Shown piece by piece: positions 1-10,621 of a stretch of 42,413 bases of DNA. The notes under the pieces were generated by a model. That model worked only from the letters and a program-made list of their open reading frames with translations, ran no database searches and was not told the DNA's origin. Positions within the stretch are counted from its first letter, which is position 1. Every line of letters begins with the position of its first letter. The stretch is taken from NCBI RefSeq assembly GCF_004801855.1, contig NZ_SSTC01000039.1, positions 1 through 42,413 of the forward strand, written 5' to 3'. The position numbers and the translations under genes were made by a program. This stretch comes from Pseudomonas sp. A-1 (GTDB taxonomy: Bacteria > Pseudomonadota > Gammaproteobacteria > Pseudomonadales > Pseudomonadaceae).

Positions 1-1158
1 CCCGCCCCCGCGCCGGCCTTCGTGCCGGCCGCGGCGGAGATCGCCGCACCGGCGCTGGTCGAGGCCGTGGCCGAGGCGCCCAGCGCGCCGGCGGTGCGCA
101 CCGAGCGCAGCGTGCAGGTCGAGGGCGGCCTCAAGCACACCAGCTACCTGAACCGCAACTTCACCTTCGAGAACTTCGTCGAGGGCAAGTCCAACCAGCT
201 GGCGCGCGCCGCCGCCTGGCAGGTGGCCGACAACCCCAAGCACGGCTACAACCCGCTGTTCCTCTATGGCGGCGTCGGCCTGGGCAAGACCCACCTGATG
301 CACGCGGTGGGCAACCACCTGCTGAAGAAGAACCCCAACGCCAAGGTGGTCTACCTGCATTCCGAGCGCTTCGTCGCCGACATGGTCAAGGCCCTGCAGC
401 TCAACGCGATCAACGATTTCAAGCGCTTCTACCGCTCGGTGGACGCCCTGCTGATCGACGACATCCAGTTCTTCGCCCGCAAGGAGCGCTCCCAGGAGGA
501 GTTCTTCCACACCTTCAACGCCCTGCTCGAGGGCGGCCAGCAGGTGATCCTCACCAGCGACCGCTACCCGAAGGAGATCGAGGGCCTGGAGGAGCGGCTG
601 AAGTCGCGCTTCGGCTGGGGCCTGACCGTGGCGGTCGAGCCGCCGGAGCTGGAGACCCGGGTGGCGATCCTGATGAAGAAGGCCGAACAGGCCAAGGTCG
701 AGCTGCCCCACGACGCGGCGTTCTTCATCGCCCAGCGCATCCGCTCCAACGTGCGCGAGCTGGAAGGCTCGCTGAAGCGGGTGATCGCCCATGCCCACTT
801 CACCGGCAGCGACATCAGCATCGAGCTGGTGCGCGAGTCGCTGAAGGATCTGCTCGCCCTGCAGGACAAGCTGGTCAGCATCGACAACATCCAGCGCACG
901 GTGGCCGAGTACTACAAGATCAAGATCGCCGACCTGCTGTCCAAGCGCCGCTCGCGCTCGGTGGCGCGCCCGCGCCAGGTGGCCATGGCGCTGTCCAAGG
1001 AGCTGACCAACCACAGCCTGCCGGAGATCGGCGACGCCTTCGGCGGCCGCGACCACACCACCGTGCTGCACGCCTGCCGCAAGATCGCCGAACTTCGCGA
1101 GGAAGACGCCGATATCCGCGAAGACTACAAGAACCTGCTGCGCACCCTGACCACCTGA
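1..1158 (+). CDS. dnaA: Chromosomal replication initiator DnaA (5'-truncated by window edge)
   Basis: DnaA is the AAA+ ATPase that binds DnaA boxes and melts the origin. The reading frame is open from base 1, so the N-terminal domain I and part of the linker lie outside the window; the GTG at 22 is not a real start. Seen in sequence: a Pro/Ala-rich linker, the Walker A motif GGVGLGKTH (bases 268-294), the Walker B region LLIDDIQFF (448-474), and the C-terminal DNA-binding signature [11 protein letters not shown] (1042-1074). The stop is TGA at 1156. dnaN follows after 30 bases on the same strand, the usual dnaA-dnaN order. Identity is certain; only the length of the missing part is unknown. 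Confidence 0.98.
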   Translation, partial: PAPAPAFVPAAAEIAAPALVEAVAEAPSAPAVRTERSVQVEGGLKHTSYLNRNFTFENFVEGKSNQLARAAAWQVADNPKHGYNPLFLYGGVGLGKTHLMHAVGNHLLKKNPNAKVVYLHSERFVADMVKALQLNAINDFKRFYRSVDALLIDDIQFFARKERSQEEFFHTFNALLEGGQQVILTSDRYPKEIEGLEERLKSRFGWGLTVAVEPPELETRVAILMKKAEQAKVELPHDAAFFIAQRIRSNVRELEGSLKRVIAHAHFTGSDISIELVRESLKDLLALQDKLVSIDNIQRTVAEYYKIKIADLLSKRRSRSVARPRQVAMALSKELTNHSLPEIGDAFGGRDHTTVLHACRKIAELREEDADIREDYKNLLRTLTT

Positions 1159-1188
1159 CGGGCGCGCCCCCGCAAGCCGAGACTGAAG

Positions 1189-2292
1189 ATGCATTTCACC
1201 ATTCAACGCGAAGCCCTGCTCAAGCCGCTGCAACTGGTCGCCGGGGTCGTCGAACGCCGGCAGACCCTGCCGGTGCTGTCCAACGTGCTGCTGGTGGTGC
1301 AGGGCCAGCAGCTGTCTTTGACCGGCACCGACCTCGAGGTCGAGCTGGTCGGCCGCGTGGCCCTGGAAGAACCGGCCGAGGCCGGCGAGATCACCGTGCC
1401 GGCGCGCAAGCTGATGGACATCTGCAAGAGCCTGCCGTCCGATGCGCTGATCGACATCCGCGTCGACGAGCAGAAGCTGCTGATCAAGGCCGGGCGCAGC
1501 CGCTTCAGCCTGTCCACCCTGCCGGCCAACGACTTCCCCTCGGTGGAGGAAAGCCAGGGTTCGCTGACCTTCGCCGTGGCGCAGAGCAAGCTGCGCCGGC
1601 TGATCGAGCGCACCAGCTTCGCCATGGCCCAGCAGGACGTACGCTACTACCTCAACGGCATGCTGCTGGAGGTCAACGCCGGCCGCCTCAGCGCCGTGGC
1701 CACCGACGGCCACCGCCTGGCGCTGTGCGCGCTGGACGCCGGCCTCGAGGCGCCGGACAAGCACCAGGTCATCGTGCCGCGCAAGGGCATCCTCGAGCTG
1801 GCGCGCCTGCTCACCGAGCCGGACGAGCCGGTCAGCATCGTCCTCGGCCAGCACCACATCCGCGCCACCACCGGCGATTTCACCTTCACCTCCAAGCTGG
1901 TCGACGGCAAGTTCCCCGATTATCAGCGCGTTTTGCCGCGCAATGGCGACAAGCTGGTCGTCGGCGACCGCCAGGCGCTGCGCGAGGCGTTCAGCCGCAC
2001 CGCGATCCTCTCCAACGAGAAGTACCGCGGCATCCGCCTGCTGCTGGCCAGCGGCCTGCTGAAGATCCAGGCCAACAACCCCGAGCAGGAGGAGGCCGAG
2101 GAAGAGGTGCAGGTCGACTACTTCGGCGACGCCCTGGAAGTCGGCTTCAACGTCAGCTACCTGCTCGACGTGCTCGGCGTGATGACCACCGACCAGGTGC
2201 GCATCACCCTGGCCGACGCCAACAGCAGCGCCCTGCTGCAGGAAGCCGGCAACGACGATTCGGCCTACGTCGTGATGCCGATGCGCCTGTGA
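1189..2292 (+). CDS. dnaN: DNA polymerase III sliding clamp (beta subunit)
   Basis: This is the ring-shaped processivity clamp that tethers polymerase III, and also MutS and ligase, to DNA. The 367-residue length is that of Pseudomonas DnaN and fits three repeated clamp folds of about 120 residues each. The N-terminus (MHFTIQREALLKPLQ) and the C-terminal MPMRL, which closes the protein-binding cleft, are typical. The ATG at 1189 lies 30 bases after the dnaA stop, so the two genes are probably co-transcribed. It is followed by a 152-base gap with DnaA boxes before recF. No oddities were seen. Confidence 0.98.
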   Translation: MHFTIQREALLKPLQLVAGVVERRQTLPVLSNVLLVVQGQQLSLTGTDLEVELVGRVALEEPAEAGEITVPARKLMDICKSLPSDALIDIRVDEQKLLIKAGRSRFSLSTLPANDFPSVEESQGSLTFAVAQSKLRRLIERTSFAMAQQDVRYYLNGMLLEVNAGRLSAVATDGHRLALCALDAGLEAPDKHQVIVPRKGILELARLLTEPDEPVSIVLGQHHIRATTGDFTFTSKLVDGKFPDYQRVLPRNGDKLVVGDRQALREAFSRTAILSNEKYRGIRLLLASGLLKIQANNPEQEEAEEEVQVDYFGDALEVGFNVSYLLDVLGVMTTDQVRITLADANSSALLQEAGNDDSAYVVMPMRL

Positions 2293-2309
2293 TCTGCTTG
2301 GGCGGATCC

Positions 2310-2428
2310 TGTGGACAAGATGTGCATGTACCTGCCACAGGGTCTGCCCCGCCACGATTCATGCGTACTGTACGTGGAACACCCTGTGGATAACATTGTG
2401 TACAAGCCGTTGAGTACCCTTATCCACA
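2310..2428. promoter_or_regulatory. DnaA boxes in the dnaN-recF gap, with a half-preserved parS
   Basis: The 152-base dnaN-recF spacer carries two perfect 9-mer DnaA boxes: TGTGGATAA at 2385-2393 and TTATCCACA at 2420-2428. A one-mismatch box, TGTGGACAA, is at 2310-2318. Between them, 2366-2381 matches the parS 16-mer at 12 of 16 positions with a perfect right half (ACGTGGAACA), so it may be a decayed site. DnaA binding here could regulate recF-gyrB or help organise the origin; that is inference. Confidence 0.6.
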
Positions 2429-2444
2429 TCGGCGGGCACCAGCC

Positions 2445-5962
<3,518 letters not shown>

Positions 5963-5970
5963 TCGGCAAA

Positions 5971-5997
5971 TCTGTGGATAATCCGGTTATCCACAGA
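5971..5997. promoter_or_regulatory. Palindromic pair of DnaA boxes after gyrB
   Basis: A perfect 11-base inverted repeat (5971-5981 and 5987-5997, 5-base loop) contains two opposed perfect DnaA boxes, TGTGGATAA at 5973 and TTATCCACA at 5987. It is not followed by a T-run, so it is not itself a terminator. It could bind DnaA cooperatively. Confidence 0.6.
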
Positions 5998-6007
5998 TGA
6001 GACAGAC

Positions 6008-6046
6008 AAAACCCCGGCAGACTTGCGTCTGCCGGGGTTTTGTTTT
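6008..6046 (+). terminator. Rho-independent terminator of the recF-gyrB unit
   Basis: A 14-base perfect stem (6008-6021 and 6028-6041) with loop CTTGCG is followed by TTTTGTTTTG. It begins 46 bases after the gyrB stop. Confidence 0.92.
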
Positions 6047-6122
6047 GCCGAGCGGCGAATTGCCTCAAGTATCGACCGAACGGTGCCGAAAAAGAGGGTA
6101 ACCCTTGGAGAAAAAGCTACCT

Positions 6123-6380
6123 ATGGACAACATGAACGACGCCTGGCGGTCGGGCGGCAGTGTCGCCAGCGTACTGGTCGATGCAGCCGGGCTGAGCCTG
6201 CCGGACAGCCGGGCTGTGGATATTTCGCTGCGGGCCAGCGTGGTGCTTGCGCTCAGGGTCTACAACTCACAGATTCTCGAGGGACAGTTGCGCCCGCATA
6301 TCGCAATGGCGCTGGCGGCGCAGACGGTGGGCCAAGTACGCAGGATCATTGCGTCGGCCGATCGGCTGTTGCGTCGCTGA
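6123..6380 (+). CDS. Small protein of unknown function, 85 residues
   Basis: I do not recognise this protein. The ATG at 6123 has GGAG at 6107-6110, a rather long 12-base spacing; a TTG at 6105 would add six residues but would sit on that GGAG. The product is predicted soluble and mostly helical, with alternating hydrophobic and Arg-rich segments (SLRASVVLALRVYNSQILEG; VRRIIASADRLLRR). It has no Cys pair, signal peptide or membrane segment. It lies alone between the gyrB terminator and a gyrB remnant. An 8-of-9 DnaA box (TGTGGATAT, 6215-6223) falls inside it. Codon use is plausible for a real gene, but I have only moderate confidence that it is translated. Confidence 0.55.
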   Translation: MDNMNDAWRSGGSVASVLVDAAGLSLPDSRAVDISLRASVVLALRVYNSQILEGQLRPHIAMALAAQTVGQVRRIIASADRLLRR

Positions 6381-6394
6381 AGCCGAGGCAGAGG

Positions 6395-6520
6395 TTATCC
6401 ACAGCGGTCAGCAAACCGATGGACAATGGCGTGGGAGCACGGCGTGAGTTCATCGAGAGCCGCGCTGGCGGTTCCGGATCTGTGATGGTCGCTGGAGGAA
6501 ACCAAAGTGGCTGTGGATAA
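6395..6520. promoter_or_regulatory. Two further perfect DnaA boxes
   Basis: TTATCCACA at 6395-6403 and TGTGGATAA at 6512-6520 are perfect consensus boxes in non-coding DNA. With the pair at 5973/5987 and the near-match at 6215 they give five boxes in about 550 bases. Confidence 0.55.
6419..6488 (+). pseudogene. Decayed duplicate of the gyrB 3' end
   Basis: This stretch aligns with the last 25 codons of gyrB (5888-5962). It starts ATG like the gyrB LMGDAVEP segment and keeps the blocks TTCATCGAGAGC and GCGCTGGCGGT exactly. It ends at a TGTGAT like the gyrB stop region. The readable peptide RREFIES matches gyrB RRDFIES. A one-base loss after GAGAGC shifts the frame, and no ORF of any size results. 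Similarity continues loosely to the DnaA box that follows each copy. It is best explained as a leftover of a duplication or a recombination joint; it is not a functional gene. Confidence 0.75.
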
Positions 6521-6602
6521 GTTCTGTCAGACATCGCTGGGCGGCCTGATCGAAGCTGGCCGTGTATGCAGCGAGACAATCCACAGGCGGTCTGCATATC
6601 GA

Positions 6603-6670
6603 TATAGCAAATGGCTTACACGCACTGGCGGTTTTTGTTGCTGTCGCGCCTCAGGAGCGATCTCTAAGCT
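6603..6670 (+). promoter_or_regulatory. Candidate GacA-type upstream box and promoter of the sRNA
   Basis: TATAGC-N6-CTTACA at 6603-6620 matches the GacA box TGTAAG-N6-CTTACA perfectly in the right arm and at 3 of 6 in the left. Further down are TTGCTG (6638-6643) and TAAGCT (6665-6670) as loose -35/-10 elements. This places the start near 6676 and the box centre about 65 bases upstream, which is my estimate of a normal arrangement for rsm genes. Confidence 0.5.
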
Positions 6671-6675
6671 ACAGA

Positions 6676-6787
6676 CATCCACCGAGCGAAAGGATGCGCC
6701 CGGAATCACGGATGATGGACCAGCGCCAGGAGGCGACCGACAGGATGTCGGATGGTCAGGAAAGAACCCGCTTCGGCGGGTTTTTTG
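6676..6787 (+). ncRNA. Putative Rsm-type small RNA (RsmA/CsrA decoy)
   Basis: RsmX/Y/Z RNAs sequester the translational repressor RsmA (CsrA) through many GGA motifs displayed in hairpin loops, under GacS/GacA control. Here eight GGA motifs occur between 6692 and 6761. Two are in textbook loops. CGCC-AGGA-GGCG is at 6724-6735. CGACA-GGA-TGTCG is at 6738-6750, with a perfect 5-base-pair stem. The RNA would end at the intrinsic terminator 6765-6787, about 110 nt in all, the usual size. No ORF is needed to explain the segment, and a GacA-like box lies upstream. The start is estimated. Azotobacter is known to carry multiple Rsm RNAs, so an extra copy is plausible. It could also be another GGA-rich RNA with no RsmA role. 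Confidence 0.75.
6765..6787 (+). terminator. Rho-independent terminator of the sRNA
   Basis: The stem AACCCGC / GCGGGTT (6765-6771, 6776-6782) with loop TTCG is followed by a T-tract. No protein gene ends just upstream, which itself points to a non-coding transcript. Confidence 0.88.
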
Positions 6788-6893
6788 TTGCCTGGAAAAA
6801 GCCAGCTGGTGCCTGGTCCTGCCGTCGCCGGCGCAGCCAGCCTCCCGGGGATCTGGGCCGCACCCGGCGCGGCATCGACAGCCATCCACAGGC

Positions 6894-8213
6894 CTATGGG
6901 GTTCTGAACCGGTACGACCACGCCGAGGGCGTGGTCAGGCGACCGGTGGCCATGAAGTGGGTCGAGCCCCATTCGGTGACCCGCTCGCGGCCGTCGAGGG
7001 TGAAGCGGGCGCGCACGCTCCAGAAATAGTGGCGCTTGCTCGCCAGCGGGCTGATCAGGGTGTGGCTCGCCCGGGGCAGGCTCTCGCCGCGATAGACGAT
7101 GCTTCCCGGAGCGAGCTGGCGTGCCTCGGCGATCACCAGGTCGTAGCGCACGTTGTCGACCCGTGCCATCTCCGCCGGAGCGGCCGCGATGTCGCTGGGA
7201 CGCGGGAAGGCCTGCCAGCGCAGGGTCGGGCGCGTCGAGGCGACGGGTGTCCAGACCAGCTGGCGGTCGAGGAAGCTGTCACCGGTCAGCTGGCCACGGT
7301 TGCGCGGCTCGAGCGGGGCGAGGCCGAACACCGAGGACAGCCAGCCGCTGCCGTGCATGCCGCGATCGGGAAACGGGTAGAGCAGGAAGACGCTGTCGTG
7401 GATGTGCGCGCCGAGGGCGGCATAGCCGCTCTGCAGGGCCTGCATCAGCGGCGCAGCGTTGTTCCTCGTCCACTCCGCGGGCAGGCGTCGCTCGCCCTGG
7501 AACAGATAGTCGGCATGGCTCAGTTCGCGATTGTCGCTGCTGCGGATCAGGCGTACCCGGGCCTGCATCAGCAGTTGCAGGGCACCCTTGCCGCCGCCGC
7601 TGGCAGCGCTGACCTCGCTCAGGCCGACCTCCAGCACCTGGTCGATTCCGGCGGCGGCCAGGGCGCGGTAGTCGCCCCGCTGCGTCGCCAGGCGGGTCTG
7701 CTCCGGGGCCGGACCGGCCAGTGCCCGCCCCTCGCTCACCGCCAGCTCCTCCACCTTGCGCCGCAGGGTCTCCTGGATTTCGCCGGCCTGCACGGCGGCG
7801 AGCAGGCTGCTCTCGGCGTGCCGGACACTGCTGGCGCGCGGGGCCTGCACTGCGCCGACCACGCCGCCGACCACGCCTGCGACGCCGCACAGGCCGAGGC
7901 CGATGATCAGCACCGCTCCGCAGATGTCGCCACTGCAGCCGGAGTGGCCGAGTTCGCCCAGGCAGTTGAGGAAGCTGCTGCCGGCGCCGCTGGCCGCGCC
8001 CGTGGCCTTGCCGCGCACCAGTCCTTCCAGCCGGACCTCCGGGGGCCGGGGGGCGGCCACCACCGCGATCCGCCCGAGGCTGGTCTGGTAGCGGGTATCG
8101 GGCACGGTCGGCGTCAGGCTGCAGGCGGACTGCCCGAGCAGGGCGAGGATCAGCCCCGTGCTGACGAGCTTCTGCCAGGGCGATGAGATGGGGCGGCGAG
8201 CTGGTCGGCGCAT
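6894..8213 (-). CDS. Predicted secreted protein (possible lipoprotein), unknown function
   Basis: A 439-residue protein that I do not recognise. The N-terminus has basic residues (MRRPARRP), a hydrophobic stretch (STGLILALLG) and then QSAC at about residue 31. This looks like a lipoprotein signal, although Gln at -3 is not canonical. Residues 80-125 form a Gly/Cys-rich hydrophobic stretch with glycine-zipper character. The remainder is soluble, with Trp/Tyr-rich beta-like segments (HYFWSVRARF, WSYRFRTP) near the end. The ATG at 8213 is the first Met in the frame. It is on the same strand as the peroxidase upstream but 117 bases away, so it may be a separate unit. It may be envelope-associated; no function is assigned. 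Confidence 0.75.
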   Translation of the reverse strand: MRRPARRPISSPWQKLVSTGLILALLGQSACSLTPTVPDTRYQTSLGRIAVVAAPRPPEVRLEGLVRGKATGAASGAGSSFLNCLGELGHSGCSGDICGAVLIIGLGLCGVAGVVGGVVGAVQAPRASSVRHAESSLLAAVQAGEIQETLRRKVEELAVSEGRALAGPAPEQTRLATQRGDYRALAAAGIDQVLEVGLSEVSAASGGGKGALQLLMQARVRLIRSSDNRELSHADYLFQGERRLPAEWTRNNAAPLMQALQSGYAALGAHIHDSVFLLYPFPDRGMHGSGWLSSVFGLAPLEPRNRGQLTGDSFLDRQLVWTPVASTRPTLRWQAFPRPSDIAAAPAEMARVDNVRYDLVIAEARQLAPGSIVYRGESLPRASHTLISPLASKRHYFWSVRARFTLDGRERVTEWGSTHFMATGRLTTPSAWSYRFRTP

Positions 8214-8330
8214 GGGCGGTACCTGGCGGAAGGGAGACAGTCATCAGTCTCGACCGCGGCGGCAGGTTTTGCCCGGCAAGCGTCGTCGGTCGGCAACCCC
8301 ATCCCGGCCGCAGCGGGATGAGGCGCGTGC

Positions 8331-9197
8331 TCAGCCCCGCACGGCGCGCAGATCCAGGCGCCCGTCGCACAGCGGCGGGCACCAGTAGTAGCCGCCGGTG
8401 GTCGGCCGGCTGAAGCGGAACAGCGCGTCGACGATGCCGTCCTCGAGGCCGGCCATGCGTCTGAGCTGGGCCTCGAAGGCGGCGAAGGAGTGGCCGAAGG
8501 CGAGGAACACCAGGCCGGCCTGCTCGCCGTCGCTGAACGGCATCGAGCGGCGCACCACGAAGGCTTCCGGTGCGAAACTCTCCTGGGCGGTGCGCTTGAC
8601 GTGGGCGGACGCCGGGGCGTCCTCCAGTTCCTCGTTGTCGCTCTGCCGGCGGCCGATGATGTCGTCCTGTTCGGCCTGCGGCAGGCGCTGGAAGTGGTCG
8701 AGGTCGTGGACCCAGTGCTGGATGGCGGCGAAGCTGCTGCCGTCGGCGGCGATGGCGGCGGCGACGGCCTCCTCGCCCAGCGGGTTCTCGGTGCCGTCCT
8801 CGTAGCCGGTCAGGTCGTGACCGTCGCGGTAGCGGAAGGCATCGCTGCTCTGCACCAGGCGCAGCGCCGGCTCCAGGGTGGCGACCAGTTCGCGCCGGCG
8901 GTGCAGCAGTTCGCCGCGGTCGTCGCCGCGCAGCCAGCACCACAGCGCGTGCTGGGTCGAGGGGATGTCCACGGCAGCGCCGTCGAGCACCGGGAAGCTG
9001 TGCAGGCCGTCGATGCGACTACCGAGAGCGCGCACCAGCGCGGCGCCGCAGCCGACCACGACGGCCTCGCCGTCGGCCAGCTGGCTCAGGCGGTCGAGGG
9101 CGGCCGGCAGGGCCTCGGTGGATTCGAGGGCGAAGAACAGGTGGCAGGCCTGCGCCGGGATGGGGCTGGCGAGGATGCCGGGCTGGCAAGGCGTCAT
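8331..9197 (-). CDS. Dyp-type heme peroxidase (YfeX-like)
   Basis: Dye-decolourising peroxidases are heme enzymes that oxidise aromatic or porphyrin substrates with H2O2. The 288-residue product has the family hallmark GxxDG (GYEDGTENP), whose Asp acts in peroxide cleavage. It also has the segment SAHVKRTAQESF with the likely proximal heme His, and the C-terminal TTGGYYWCPP typical of the short bacterial class. The start is set at 9197 because AGGAG lies 6 bases upstream; a TTG/ATG further up (9227) lacks such a site. No Tat or Sec signal is present, so it is probably cytoplasmic. It lies 37 bases downstream of the cupin gene and is probably co-transcribed with it. Confidence 0.9.
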   Translation of the reverse strand: MTPCQPGILASPIPAQACHLFFALESTEALPAALDRLSQLADGEAVVVGCGAALVRALGSRIDGLHSFPVLDGAAVDIPSTQHALWCWLRGDDRGELLHRRRELVATLEPALRLVQSSDAFRYRDGHDLTGYEDGTENPLGEEAVAAAIAADGSSFAAIQHWVHDLDHFQRLPQAEQDDIIGRRQSDNEELEDAPASAHVKRTAQESFAPEAFVVRRSMPFSDGEQAGLVFLAFGHSFAAFEAQLRRMAGLEDGIVDALFRFSRPTTGGYYWCPPLCDGRLDLRAVRG

Positions 9198-9234
9198 GGG
9201 CAACTCCTGTAGGCGGAAAGACGCCATCTTAACC

Positions 9235-9588
9235 TCACGGCGGCGCGCTTGCTCCGTCGCCGGGCGCCTCGCCGCAGTGTACCGCCAGCCACACGGTCGG
9301 CCGGTCGGCGGCGGTGGCCTCGACGCGGTGGCGCTCGCCGGCGGGGATCAGCAGGTGGTCGCCGGGCCGCAGTTCGACCGGCTCGGCCTGCGAGGCCAGG
9401 CGCAGCACGGCGTGGCCGGCGAGCAGCAGTACCCACTCGTCCCAGGCCTGGTCGTACCAGAAGCCCGGCGGGCTGGCCTGGCCGTGGGAGACGATGCGCT
9501 CGACGCGGCAGCCGGGACGCCTGAGCAGGTCGTCGAAGCACTCGTTTGCGCGGGCATCGGGCAGCGGCTGGAACAGGTTGGCGGGCAT
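9235..9588 (-). CDS. Small cupin-domain protein
   Basis: A 117-residue single-domain cupin. The two conserved cupin motifs are recognisable: WDEWVLLLAGHAVL, with Glu but the His pair mostly replaced, and LRPGDHLLIPAGERHRVEA, with PGD and the His at the end. Metal binding is uncertain because motif 1 lacks the usual HxH. The ATG at 9588 has AGGAG 8 bases upstream; the much longer open frame continuing to 10650 is antisense-type shadow of the next gene. It lies 11 bases after the pseudouridine synthase gene, so the two are likely co-transcribed. Substrate and role are unknown; such proteins are often sugar- or small-molecule-binding. Confidence 0.85.
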   Translation of the reverse strand: MPANLFQPLPDARANECFDDLLRRPGCRVERIVSHGQASPPGFWYDQAWDEWVLLLAGHAVLRLASQAEPVELRPGDHLLIPAGERHRVEATAADRPTVWLAVHCGEAPGDGASAPP

Positions 9589-9599
9589 GGCGTCGCTCC

Positions 9600-10484
9600 T
9601 CACCAGGCGAGGCGCAGGCGGCTGGCGAATTCGCGCTCGGCGCCGCTCAGCGGGTCGCGGAAGCGCAGGCTGCGGGCCAGCAGCTTGAGCGGCCGGTCGT
9701 AGTCGTCGGGCGCGTCGGCCGGCTGCGCCACCGGGTAGAACGGGTCGTTGCAGATCGGCGCGCCGAGCGCGGCCAGGTGCACGCGCAGCTGGTGCTGGCG
9801 GCCGGTGACCGGGAACAGCGCGTAGCGCCACAGCTCGCCATGGCGCTCCAGCACTTCCATCCGCGTCTCGCTGTTCGGCACGCCGGGCGCCTCGCGCATG
9901 CGGAAGAACGGCTCGCCGCGCACCAGCCGGCTCTCGTGGCGGTACGGGAACTCGAGGTCGGGCAGCGCCGGGGCGATGGCCTCGTAGCGCTTGTCGATCT
10001 GCCGCTCGCGGAACAGCGCGTGGTAGCGGTCGCGGCTGGCCGGATTGGTGGAGAACAGCAGCAGCCCGGCGGTGTGGCGGTCGATGCGGTGCAGCGGCAC
10101 CAGCTGCGGATTGCCCAGGCGGCGGGTCAGGCGCGCCAGCAGGGTCTGCTCGACGTAGCCGCCGGAAGGGATCACCGGCAGGAAGTGCGGCTTGTCGACC
10201 ACCAGCAGGTGCTCGTCGTGGTGGAGGATGTCCTCGACGAAGGGGATCGGCGTCTCCCGCTCCACCTCGCGGAAGTAGTGCACGCGCAGGCCTTCGCGGT
10301 ACGGGTGCTCGGGCTCCAGCATGCGCCCCTCGCCGTCCAGCACCTTGCCGCGCTGCATGCGCGACTGCCAGCTGGCGCGGTCGATGGCCGGGAAGCGCGC
10401 GCACAGGCAGTCGAGCACCGTGGTCCAGTCGCCCGGCGGCAGGTGCAGGGTGCTGGGGCGCTGGGCAGTGGACGGCTCGGACAT
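9600..10484 (-). CDS. RluA-family pseudouridine synthase
   Basis: This enzyme converts uridine to pseudouridine in rRNA or tRNA. The 294-residue protein has the catalytic motif HRIDRHTAGL with the nucleophilic Asp at residue 135. It also has the family segments LLVVDKPHFLPV (94-105) and TGRQHQLRVHLAALG. The N-terminal region resembles the S4-like part found in many RluA members, but I cannot confirm a full S4 domain. The target base cannot be assigned; this subfamily is often labelled tRNA/rRNA pseudouridine synthase. The ATG at 10484 is divergent from ald, with a 137-base shared promoter region. It is the first gene of a unit with the cupin and peroxidase genes. Confidence 0.92.
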   Translation of the reverse strand: MSEPSTAQRPSTLHLPPGDWTTVLDCLCARFPAIDRASWQSRMQRGKVLDGEGRMLEPEHPYREGLRVHYFREVERETPIPFVEDILHHDEHLLVVDKPHFLPVIPSGGYVEQTLLARLTRRLGNPQLVPLHRIDRHTAGLLLFSTNPASRDRYHALFRERQIDKRYEAIAPALPDLEFPYRHESRLVRGEPFFRMREAPGVPNSETRMEVLERHGELWRYALFPVTGRQHQLRVHLAALGAPICNDPFYPVAQPADAPDDYDRPLKLLARSLRFRDPLSGAEREFASRLRLAW

Positions 10485-10621
10485 GACGGTTCCCGGTGGG
10501 CGGCTGGCTTGCCATTAGGCCGCAGCCGCAGCGCCTCGTCAAAACCCCCGGCGTCGCCCGCCGACGGACAGTCCCGGCTGCTACGCTGAGAGCTACCACA
10601 AGAGCAGCAGGGAGAACTGCC

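Noticed and set aside
1-1158. Replication origin within the window
   Set aside because: The usual origin lies upstream of dnaA, which is cut by the window edge; the boxes seen here are accessory.
6507-8186. 559-codon plus-strand frame covering the sRNA and antisense to the secreted protein
   Set aside because: It would read through the sRNA terminator and its composition is shadow-like; the minus-strand gene has a signal peptide and sensible sequence.
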